DNA from: Setaria digitata
Lineage: Eukaryota > Nematoda > Chromadorea > Rhabditida > Setariidae
NCBI GenBank assembly: GCA_003640385.1
Contig: RCAB01000050.1
Span: forward strand, 163,081 to 227,080
DNA: 64,000 nt
Direction of reading: 5' to 3'
Position 1 is the stretch's first letter. Each line of letters opens with the position of its first letter. The position numbers and the translations under genes were made by a program. The notes below the pieces were generated by a model. It searched no databases. It was given only the letters and a program-made list of their open reading frames with translations, and was not told where the DNA came from. Shown piece by piece: positions 1 through 11,004 of this stretch.

Positions 1-320
1 AGTTATTGGCTGAGGTGTAGCTACTAAAATGTACTTTGTCATTACAACGAACTTTTACATCCAATCCTGTTTCCACTTGACTAGAAGATAATATTGAAAC
101 AGTAGGTCTCAGTAACGGTTGAATATAGAGAAAGAGAAGAAAAATCTGATTATGAATAAAATGAGATAAACTTTTCTAGGTCGTTCACAACAGTGAACTA
201 ATTACTAAACTCCATTTATTTTAACGAGTACTTTTGTCCACTGTTAAATTAAAGACATTAGAAAAATTGAAAGAAGACAAGTAAAGAAGCTACGTGGAAA
301 ACTAGGAATCTGAAATTAAA
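1..320. other. Flank downstream of the Q-rich gene, no gene seen
   Basis: AT-rich sequence beyond the stop codon of the minus-strand gene that ends at 321. It should hold that gene's 3' UTR. I see no further exon with a convincing acceptor and open frame. Confidence 0.5.
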
Positions 321-3300
321 CTAACTTTTCACTGTGTTCGTCTTTCTGCCACCACCTGAATGCTTACTACCTCGCACATTTTTCGACAGACTTTCATTAC
401 CTTTAGCAGAAGTCGTCGATGACTGACTTGGAACTGGAACTATCTGCGCTAATGGCTGACTCTCTGGAATTTTTTTCACAGTTGAAAACTTCTATAAATT
501 TCTTGAATAGAAAATCAAAAAAATTTAACAATCCGAGTAAGTTATAAAAGTGCAGTTCCAGATAATACACCTGAAGGATGCGCTAAACTAACAAAGTTTT
601 TCTAAGAAAACATGCAACTTTGGATATTTGATACTGAGAGAAAATTAATATTAATATCAAACATGGAAAGAAAACATTTGAAGTCACCAAGTCAGGCCAT
701 CCATTCATAAATAAATTCAAGAAATTAGGATGCTACGAGAAGCAACATAATCTATAGAATAAAATCATTAATTTCTAGAGCTTTACTGTTCAACAGAATT
801 CACCTCCAATACCCCTAAAAAGCAAAGCAAAAAAAAAAAAAAAACCCTTGTCAGCCGTAGGGGAAGCATTACTTCCACTTCTTTCAGCGACAGGTGACTC
901 TTTGCTAATATTGTTTGATGCTTGTTTATTTTTTGATTCAGCTGTAGTTGAAGCAAAAGCTTTCTGAATAGGCGAAGTAGCAGGAGAAGGATGCTGCTGT
1001 TGATTATGCGGCTGATTCGCTGCCACCGCTTGTCCAATACAAGCTGGAATTGGCTGTTGTTGAGGTACCGCAATAGAGGTGCGCTGCTGAGGGGTTACCA
1101 GCTCTGAATTTTCACTATTAATCCAAACTTAATTTAAAAATCAAACGGGGAAAAATATAAAAACTTGGCAGTATAGAGAAAAGAGTACCTGAAGACCACA
1201 CAACGCGATTTAAAAGAAAAAAATTAAAGATGAACTTACGATGCACATATGTGTATGCTCCGGATGGCATCTGGAAGACAATACCTGATGAACCCGGTGG
1301 TGTACGTAGTTGAATTCCTGCAAAAGCAATTTTTAATAAACTAGCAAAGGAACTCTTAAACAATACCTGCGCTAAGTGCCTTACCGTAGATATTGTCTAA
1401 AAAAAAAAAAATGAATTCAAAATTCAAAAGTTCGCCACTGTATATCCCAAACGACATTCTGTCCTGAAAGGTAGGCGACAACAAAATGAAACTCAGCCAA
1501 TTTCAAACCAAGTCATTCTTCAACAAGTGATGACTCAACTCTGATAGGCACTTCCGACGCTGAAAAGATAGAAAAAAAGTAGGTCCATGATAACTGCAAG
1601 AATATATACAAAAAGACCAAGAAATTAATTGTAATTAATAAACAAAAAATTCGTACCTTGGGGGAACATTGAAGGCTGCATTTGTTGTACTGATGCTGTT
1701 CCTAGCTGTTGAGAGGACTGCTGTTGTTGGGGCGATCGTCCTAATGACGCATCATTTCCTTGTCCAGTCATAGTTGTTGACGCTGTTGTAGTAATTGTTG
1801 TCGTTACTGCGGTTGATGGCATTTGTGTACTGGTCGCTACTACAGCAACTGAAATATTTGATATTTTTAAGTTTTTCCGTTTGCACTACTGACACAGACT
1901 ACTAATATAGCTTTTTCAACTTTAATAGCGAATTTCGAGACTTCACCAGTAACTATGATACTTTCAATACCGCACAAAATAACAAGTTGAACGAAACAAA
2001 TTACTGAAATTATAACATCTCCCAAAACTGTTATATCTTTATCATGCGCAAATTTCAGAATTTAGAAATCTTATATGCAATGATAAAATGCGTAATTTCT
2101 TTTAATAAAGAACACGATCCAAAATAATCGATTCTTATGGTATTTTTACCACAGCCACCTTAATGTAATGCTCCTTCGGTAATAAATGGAACATATGTTA
2201 AATTGCTACTTTAAAACTCCTTCTTTTTTCTAGACTATTCATTTTTCATTTTAATTCGCCGGTTGATGCAATTGAAACTCCAATGGATATAAGCTGATCT
2301 ATGTTTCAGATTTCTCAGCTACTAAAACAATCAAACAAATTTGTGTAAAAAAGAGCAGAATATCTAATCCTATTTAGGAAAATCAGTAACTTGCGAACTA
2401 CGGGACTTTATTCTTATGCCCACTTCAGCACTAATATTTTGAAAATGAAAAAAAAGCCACCTGATCCTGTTCCTGGCAATGCTGGTTTTGGTGCCAGACT
2501 TCGAGCAAGTTGCCCCAACGTTGCACTACTGGCCACAAAACCTGGCTGCACATATTGTTGTTGCGAAGGCATCTAGAAAATTAAAACAAATAATTTATTG
2601 ATGAAAAGTTTTGACTTCGTATGCTATTTTGTAAAATCTTTAAAAACTATATCTGATGAGTGCTAGGAACTATTATTTTAAATATATGACTATTGCTAGA
2701 GATTGTTTTATCACTAAAGCTATTATTTTAATCACATTTTAACATTACAGCACACAATATGGGGGATGCCTAAAAGTTTTGACTCCAGAAAAGTAACAGT
2801 AGCTAGAAGTTTAAATTTTAAGCTAAAGTCTAGAAGAACGAAATCTCAAGACTCCACGATATCTTGATGTATTTCTGAAAAAATTAAGAAAGGAGATGAA
2901 ATAGAAGTGCACTGAAAAACAAGCTGTATGGAAAGCAAAGAACAAGGGCAAAATTTTCAGATCTGAAAAAAAAAAAAAAGAAAAAAAAGGTGATCCATTC
3001 AATCAAGAGTTCATAAGCCGTAAGAATGATGTCATTACGGATTCCATAACAAAAAAAAAGAAAAAATTAAACGGAATAAAAATAAAAACAAAAACCAGAC
3101 AGAACATAGTGCAAGCCAAGTAACACTTAACAAAATTGTCAACATCCAATGAAAATATAAAACATCAAATTTTTTATTACCACAATACACCTTCTTTTAT
3201 GTTACACAGTTGCTGTGTGGTACTGCACCACGATGTAAATATAACACTGTTAATAATTTTGCTCCTGTTCAATTTATTCATATCTCACCTCTTTTACCCG

Positions 3301-3819
3301 TATTCGAAAATGACCAAAATAGGAACACACACTGTTCCTAAAGACAGTAAACTTTGAATTAAATGATCAAAATTTATAAAAAAAAATTATCCGAAAAAGA
3401 AGTTTTTCTAAGAAGGAAATCCGGGAATCAAAAAAGCATGCAGAAAGTGAAAGTGGAAATGAGACAAAAAAAAAAAATCAAATCCATGCCGGGTGCGTAT
3501 GACGATGCTGTTGTGATGGGTAAAACTGTTGAGTGGCAGTTGCTGCATTTGTCGAATTCTGAACCGACTGTGCCTGCTGCTGCTGTAGAACTTTAAAAAA
3601 ATCCTGTGCTGAAGTGGTAATGGTGGTAGTGCAGGATGTTGCTGGTGCAGAAATTTGTTGCTGTTGCTGTTGCTGCTGCAAATGAAGTGGAAACTAAATT
3701 CACAAGAAAAAGGTAGGAAAGAGGTGGGAAGGCAAGAGAGGAAAGAAAGGAAACGGAATTATGGATAACAGATGCAATCAGCTATACGTTAAAACTAACT
3801 CTATAGAAGATTAAATACG

Positions 3820-3871
<52 letters not shown>

Positions 3872-5792
3872 AAACCAAAAACACAGAAAAATTGGGAAAA
3901 CGAGAAAAAGAAAAGAAATGAAATTTATTACAGTGCAAAAAGCATAAAAATTAAGTTTCAATTTCGGCAAATAGAAAAACTGTGATTTCACACGTTACCG
4001 GTCTAACAGCAGCAATTTGTTGATTTGTGCCAAAATACTGCGTTGCTGACATCATATAACACTGGCCATTGTGATGAACAAGCATGAACTGTCCAGGCTG
4101 AATAGTAGAAAATGCGGTCATAAATAATCCAAATCATTAATGCACCCACCTAATTATCACAAAATGACTCAATAATATCAAGGAATTGCAAGTAATGAAA
4201 TCTTTGGATCCTAAAGAATCGACTCTTAATTATAAGCATTCAAAATAAACTTGTGAAAACTGCCAACATCAGTATATAATTTATACCTTACAATCCTATT
4301 ACCTCACTAATAGCGTAAATGGATCCTAAAACGATTTTAAAATTCAAACCAGATATAATAGGACAATGTGATATACTTATAAACATGGGTCATTGAATTT
4401 AATTCAACTGATCAACTCAGACGAAATCCACTAAAAGTATAAAGCTTTTAGGTGCTAATCAATATCGAAAAGACATTACCGAGGAAGTTAGCATTAACGG
4501 TGTTTGTGGAACCACTTGTGTAGCAGATGAGCTAACAATTGTAGTAGGAGTTCTGAAAAAAAGAGAGAAGAAACGTAATGTACTGAAAAAAATCCGCACA
4601 ACCTTAGATGTTAGGTAATTAAATTGGAGTGCAATTTAAATCTATATAAATTTTTTGACAAGCTAATATCCGAATTAAATAGCAGTAGGGCTAAATTTTC
4701 CACAGTAATTTACCAAGGACTGCATTCTTGAGTAAAGGCACAAAAAGAATTGAAAGTTTCGCGAAACTATGAACATGATATGTGAAATGTGAAAATGAAA
4801 ACTAAAAATCCAAATGGAATCACTCAAAAAAACCTACTTTATAATGAAATCTTTTGACAGGCTCCATCTAGATTTCTACGCGAATGTATAGTTGCATGGA
4901 AATCTCACTTATATAGAGCTATACCGTTCCATAGATAAAAATATTTTAATTCTATAACATCAACTTTAAATCCAATATTTGAAATCTTACTTCGATTTAT
5001 CAGCAGCTTCCTTTTTAGAACGAGATGAAGGTTTACGACGACTTTTTGGCGCTGGCTGTGGCGTTGATGACGTTGATGAAGCAGTTTCGGCACTGCTACT
5101 AGTGCTTGTTGATGTTGTTGTCATTACAGTTGTTCCACCACCTCCAGCGGTAACATTAGTTGTCTTTCTGGTATCCGTTGTTACACTCTTCGTCGATGAA
5201 GTCAGAGATACATTAGAAGCTGAAACATGCAATAAAGGGCGAACTATCTTCTCAACATTTACAAGTGATTGCTGCTGTATACACACAATTACAGTAAATT
5301 TAAAATCAACAAATGGAACGTGAATCAAACAGAGTATTCGTGAGTTCTGAAGCCAAAACCACCTCTTTCAATCAAAAATTCGAACAGAGCAAAATTTATG
5401 AATCATCTGCACGATAAGATGATAAGCAGTACAACACTGACTTTTATTGTGCTCAGACGAGATTAAGCAGCAAAATGTGGTGTAAATTTATATAAAAATA
5501 AATTTAGACTCGAATTAAGAATTAAATTAAAGCTCACATTAGACTGACAAAATTGCATTAAAAAAGTGTAAGTCTGAACTCAATTAGTAGTCAAAATGAG
5601 AATAAACGAACAACAACCTGAAGTGGTTTGAACTAAATCGCAACCAGAAGATGATGAAGACGAAGGAGTGATAATGGTTGTTGTTTTAGCAAAGGATTCA
5701 TTAGATGCCAGCGTTACCACTGGACTGTCCACAGTTGTAATGCCACTTGCAGTCTGCTTGTTTAGTACTGGTGGTGGATCATTGTCACTCAT
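321..5792 (-). CDS. Unidentified Q/S/T-rich, probably nuclear protein
   Basis: I do not recognise this gene. The start ATG (5792-5790) lies five bases after a TTTCAG acceptor, so trans-splicing is likely. Supported exons, 5' to 3': about 5618-5792 (acidic, Pro-rich start, then Thr/Ser), 4991-5274 (Thr/Ser runs, then a Lys/Arg-rich stretch with RSKKEAADKSK), 4480-4552, 3999-4097 (the least degenerate part, GQFMLVHHNGQCYMMSATQY), about 3488-3675 (polyglutamine start), 2463-2573, 1655-1850, 1235-1319, about 849-1115 and 321-491. The last exon ends in a basic Gly/Ser/Lys tail before TAG. The exons at 5.0-4.0 kb and 2.5-1.2 kb join in phase. The first junction, the one near 3.5 kb and the last three do not join cleanly, so small exons are probably missing. 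Low complexity, basic patches and no signal peptide or membrane segment suggest a nuclear scaffold or transcription factor; that is inference. Confidence 0.55.
3820..3869. repeat. A50 homopolymer
   Basis: An uninterrupted run of about 50 A inside an intron of the Q-rich gene, on the strand opposite to transcription. Its length is probably not exact in an assembly. Confidence 0.9.
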
Positions 5793-7086
5793 GATTGCTG
5801 AAATGCATATTTTTTAGCTGAATGTAAGAAACAGACCAAATAGCCACATAGTAAAGTGGAATTGAAAGGATAAAGTGGAAGGGAAAACAAGAAAAAAAAT
5901 TCTTCAGAATTTTTAAAATCACGAAATTTTCATTCAAGAATATTAACTATTATTTATTAAAGTTTCTCACGGCTAGCTTCAGCCAGAAAAAAGAAAAGCA
6001 AAAGCCATGGCGAAATTTTCATTCGAAAAAAAAAATTCGACATTTTCCTCGATATGTTCTTTCCAGACTTCCAACTGTCCATCAGAACTAATCCATCAGC
6101 TCTGGAAGCTTACATACATCCCCACATAACTTACATACACTAATTCCCGTGACCCTTGACCTCGCAACCGGTACCTAGTCGGCGCTACACTTTTATCTTC
6201 GAATTCTTCGTGCAGCACAAAATTCGGATGCACGTGTGGGTCAACAACAAAAAAATTCAATGTTCGTCATAGACGATGGACGCTGGTCGTAAAATTTCCT
6301 GCACATCAATGATCAGAGAAAAAGAGGAGTGGGATGGATGGGAGATGGGAGGTCAGTGAGAGGCGTAGAGAGATGTGGAGGATTGCGTGTACTTACGTGA
6401 AGGTTTAGTATAGAAGAAATGATTAGGCGTTTGAGTGTGTCTAAAGGAAAATGTCAAATGTCACGTGGAGAAACGTTAGGATTTACTTAGGTATGTTGGA
6501 TGTTGAAATTGAACATAAAAAAGGATTTTTGTTTACTTTGATGAGTGTAAGATGAATCCTGAAATAATACACGTGAAAGCATCTTACAATATACTGCTAA
6601 GAAATTATTTGAGCAATTTTGCTTTTAATTTTTATGGCGAGTAAATTTGTAGTAAACGTTTTTTTTTTCCTTTTTTTTTTTCATTTCGCAAATTCCAAAA
6701 ATTTAAAAAAAAATTTCTGAATAAGTGACAAGTTAGCCGATGATTCAATTAAAATGAGGCATTTTTTTTAACAAATATCATTTTTGATTTCATTTTTTGC
6801 TAGATGAAATTAACTTTTGTTACTTATTTTATTAACCAGGATGTAAGGTCTTAGTTCCAGGAAAGAAAGGAAAAGAAGAGGAAAATTCTGAAAGCTGTGT
6901 TTCAAAATACTGCATGATTCAATTTGTAACTTAAGCATATGTTCAATTTTTTATGTGCAATTTTTCAGGACTAATTAATCCTGGGACAGTTGAATAGCTA
7001 ATACTGATTGCTGTAGATATTGATAATCGAGTGGATTCAACCCTGATTTTCTTGTAATTATCCCAAACATTCAATAATATTGAACA
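5793..7086. promoter_or_regulatory. Divergent intergenic region (Q-rich gene / LEPROT)
   Basis: About 1.3 kb between two genes transcribed away from each other, so it should contain both promoters. The part at about 6050-6420 is clearly less AT-rich than its surroundings and has a purine-rich G/A tract near 6320-6380. I see no open coding exon and cannot name a specific site. Confidence 0.4.
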
Positions 7087-10000
7087 ATGGCGGGTGTCAG
7101 AGGTGATGGTTCATTTTTAACATTTTGTAAATGTTTTCCTCTAAACTTCCTAGGAATAATGTTTGCAGCAGGGTAGTAATTCAATATTAATAGTTTCAGG
7201 TAAAGGTAACTGTTCTAAGTAATAGTAGTATAATTAATAGTAGCACAAGTATAGTATAATGTTTTCTAATTGTTCACTGGCTGAATTTTTGTGAAGGAGG
7301 AAATTAAAGAAAAATTGACCAGTGGTCCAAGTTTGGAATTAGCCTTACTGAGCTCTAATCTTTTCCCTTCTCAGTAATATTTTCCTTTTTTTCGCTTCTA
7401 TTTTTTATTATTCAACATTGAATGACAAGTTTTGTAAGAACAGATAAAAATACCAGGAAATGGAGCAGAAAATCATTTAATACAGTATGGTTATTGTAGA
7501 ACAGTTTATTTTGTCATCCATCTATGAAAATGATATTGTTTTAGCCGTTGTGCTGTTGGCTTTATCTGGCGTGGTTGGTCTAACATTGCTTGTTCTTGGA
7601 TGCGCATTACCAATGTTCGGGTACCGAATTAAAATTTGAAGAATTTTCTGCATTTTATTATTTTTAATTTTTTGTTTTTTTTCTTTCAAGTACAATAGCG
7701 AAGACATTAACTGTGAAAAACCTGATTATAGTAAAATCTGCTAATTTGCTCACGAAACTTTATGTTTAGTATTTGGTGGCCGTTGTTCGTTGTAATCTTC
7801 TATATATTGGCGCCAGTGCCGCTATCAATAGCTCGACGATCTCACGTTGATATGACTGGTACTTCTGCATGCATTGAATTTGCACTCTTTGTAACCACTG
7901 GCATTGTTGTATCAGCATTTGCATTACCAATGGTCCTTGCACATGCCGGAGTAGTAAGTTTTAAAAAATCTGTTTAGTTATAAAATTCTATTAATTAACC
8001 AAAAATTTTGAAGAATATATGGGAAACTAGAGTTTCAGGAAAAGTCTGACCAGAAGAGGGTAATACGAAGTGAAATATTTCTCAAGTCTTTATTGTTTCT
8101 GAAATATGAATTTCCGAATTGTTGCATGTGTTTTATTTTTTTTTAAATTGTTGAAATGCATGGTTATGCATGGATTGTGTTCCTTTTATTGAAGTAATCA
8201 GAATTACCGATGATCACTTTTCGTATAGTTGTTAGAAATGAGCGGGGTTAGGTTGAAAATTCGACCCTGGTGATTTCTTCCGTTAAAGAAAAAAAGGAAC
8301 TTGCATGATTTCTGAAATAAATGTTTCGAAATATTTGTACAACAGAGAACTTATAGGATATTAAAACCTCCAACAGTTTATTTTAATTTAAAAACGGCCG
8401 ATATTCTGGCCATTCAAATGAGGTTTGTTGTCTGGTGACATTCGTCTCTTTTGATAAACTCTTAGCCGTGATTTATTATACACACAACTGTAGATATCTT
8501 TTGTAGTGTCTTTTTAATTTCTATTTAATTAAATCTTTTTAATTTAACTTATTGATTCGTTTAAATTTCGTATTACTGAAATTCAAGATTTATGTTGGGT
8601 AGACCTTTTCTTTGTTGTGATACTATTCTTAGAGTAGTAGTTGTTGTGCGTGTGGTACTTTTTTATTAATTTAGATCAAATGGTTGGCATGCTTATGCGC
8701 AAATCTTGGTTCTGTGGTAATGTTTTTGACGATCCTTAGTTATTTTTATTTGCATCGGGAAGAAGAAGGAAGTATATTGAACCAGTCGCTCTTCTAATTG
8801 ATGCATTTGGAAATTCGACGTTGGAGTCGATTGTTTTGAGTGCACAGTGGTAATGCATGTTGCATTTTTTATTTGTGTGTAGCTCTTGAAAAAAAAAACA
8901 AAAAAGAAAAAAATCGTTGTAGCTATTAGCTTTGGGTTTGAGCATGATAATCAGTGCCACTGAAAAGGAACTTTAAGCAGTTTATGGTTATGGTAATGGT
9001 TCAAGTGCTCGCTGAGCTAGGGATCACTCGATACTTGATCAACGAATGCATGTACTTGCTTCTTTTCGCTATTACAGGAAATTTTGATATAATTATGGAC
9101 AAAGTTAGATGGATATTTTGAAACTTTTAAAATATGTGTTAACTTCATCAGCAGAAGGATTTTTATACTTGATATTCGTTTTTTTTTTCATATTGAACCA
9201 ATTGTTTTTAAGGAACTGTTCATATTTCATACAGCTTCAGTCATCATAGTATAGTATGTTGATTATAGAATAATTTAATATCGTTAATCCATTCATGCGC
9301 ATCACGCGAGGCTTTGGCTACCCTAAGAAAGTCATATTACCCTAGGTGGTAACCCGCGCTTGGTGGAATTCTTCGCTTTTACATTCAGGGCACTGCGGAG
9401 AAATCAGAGATAGTCGACACCCGGAAGGCCCATCACTCTGTTTTAATTATGCAGTTCGTGCCGAGTTCGTGCCCGTTTTAATTTAACTGTTTAACGTCGA
9501 CTTAATTATCAATAACGTGCTTCCAAAAAGATATGACTCCCAGTTATAATAGCCATAATTCACTTTTTTTAAAGCCAAAAGAATGAATGCCAGCCATCGA
9601 TATTAAAAACTAGACAGTATTTCTTATTAAGGATTTAAAAGAAAAGAATCCTGCCGATATGTGGATACCGATTTTGGAATTAGGCTAAGGCATACAAAAG
9701 CTCTCTATTTCTTCCTGTACTTGAGTTGCAATGTTGCTCTACTTTATGCCCGAGAGTCCTAAGTCTTATTGGGAACATATCAGAAGCTAAATCTTCCTCT
9801 CCTCCCCCCCCCCTCCCCTCCAAAAAAAGAAAAAAAAAAGTAGTCGCATATCAAGTGGTGTACCTAAATAAATGGTTTATTAGTGTAATGTACTAATAAA
9901 ATAAATATCATTCCCGAAATTCTAACTGAGTATGTCTTTGTAGAAAATATTTGATTCTTTTCTAATACTGGGCTACAATTTTTATTGATTGCAGATTCCT

Positions 10001-10111
10001 GGTCTCTCCTATTTTTTTGTGTTTCTCGCCAATATTGTTTGTTTTGGTGCAGTTTGGATATATTTCAAAGTGTTCAACGAAGATGGCTTACACGAAATGT
10101 CGCTCTGGTGA
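7087..10111 (+). CDS. LEPROT / Vps55 family membrane protein
   Basis: Five exons join in phase: 7087-7102, 7545-7620, 7770-7953, 8675-8716, 9995-10111, giving 144 residues; human LEPROT is of similar length. All introns are GT-AG. The protein has the family layout of four hydrophobic segments, starting MAGVR and ending in a tail that finishes with Trp before TGA. Family signatures are [11 protein letters not shown] in the first membrane segment, [28 protein letters not shown] and IKW at the start of exon 4. LEPROT/Vps55 proteins sit in Golgi and endosomes and act in endosome-to-lysosome sorting; vertebrate forms lower surface display of leptin and growth hormone receptors. The 1278-base fourth intron holds a 28S rRNA relic on the other strand. 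The gene converges on brd-1, 893 bases between stops. Confidence 0.93.
9278..9450 (-). pseudogene. Decayed 28S rRNA fragment in LEPROT intron 4
   Basis: Read on the minus strand, this patch matches a conserved stretch of nuclear large-subunit rRNA. It contains, in the correct order, TTAATTAAAACA, GGGTGTCGAC, CAGTGCCCTGAATGTAAAAG, CCAAGCGCGGGT, TTAGGGTAGCCAAA and GCGCATGAATGGATTAACGA. Each has scattered substitutions, and there is a short deletion before the GCGCATG block. The stretch is the 28S region that carries the R2 retrotransposon target site in many animals. Only about 170-200 bases are present, the intron lies around it, and the changes fall in otherwise invariant sequence, so this is an old non-functional insertion. 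I compared it with remembered 28S sequence, not by alignment. Confidence 0.85.
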
Positions 10112-11004
10112 AATGCTTTTGCTCTTTTTCCCGTCTTTTTTTTGTCATCTGCATTCTTTCTATTCATCTTTTCCTCTTCTTTCGAAAAGCTTCTTTTACT
10201 TATGTTCCCCATGTTTCGAGGACCTGAGATCCAAGATCGGGGGATTATGTTTTCGTAAAAAATTCGACTTTTTGTTTTAACATGCTACATTTTTCGGGAG
10301 ATTCTAAGAATATTTCGGCTTTAGTTTCACACAAAATCAAAAGTCATCGAACGCATCTAATTTAAATTATTCTGCAGTTCTGTATCTCACAGATTTGTAA
10401 GGCATTTCGTAGATAATCCTATGTTTAATTTTGTAAATTTTTCACTTTCATTGTTCTCAGCTTGTCTGACTTTGGTGATACATGTATTGTAAAATTGCTG
10501 CTTTTTCTGCTTTTTGTTTAGCTAAATTCTCTTGGAGCTGTGGAAACTCTACACTAATGATGGAGAACAACAGTACGCCGGAATAGATGGCGAAAGTGAC
10601 TGTTTGAGCATGGTTATTCTCACTAAATTTTGAATATGTAAGGTTCCTATCTTCTCGAAATCTTTATTGTAGCATGCCAAAAATTTTGAAAACACTATGC
10701 AACATCACAACAGTCTACTTTCGTTTAGAGTAATATTATCTCTTTAAAAACATATGCTATCTGGTACATAAAAGTGCTTTCGTAACGAATAAATACTTTC
10801 TGTTCTTCGGAATACTTAATTTTCAGTTCATTCACAAAACATGTCGTTTTTCGCAAGATCCTTTTTAAAATTCAAAGACCGATGACTTCAACTTTTTTTT
10901 TTTTTGATGGTCCTACTAAAATACAGAGCAGGAATAACAGTGGTGAGAAAATCATTCCGAGTATATAATATCACTTTTTTTTAAACAGAAATAGAATGAA
11001 TAAT
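10112..11004. other. Convergent intergenic gap (LEPROT / brd-1)
   Basis: About 0.9 kb between the LEPROT and brd-1 stop codons. It should contain both 3' UTRs. An AATAAA hexamer lies at about 10789. No exon is supported here. Confidence 0.5.

Noticed and set aside
3136..3991. Several frames of Phe or Lys runs near the A50 tract
   Set aside because: These come from homopolymers in introns; only the Q-rich exon within this interval has exon character.
9278..9450. tRNA, snRNA or spliced-leader RNA gene in the LEPROT intron
   Set aside because: The GC-rich patch was first considered a small RNA gene; its blocks match 28S rRNA in order instead.
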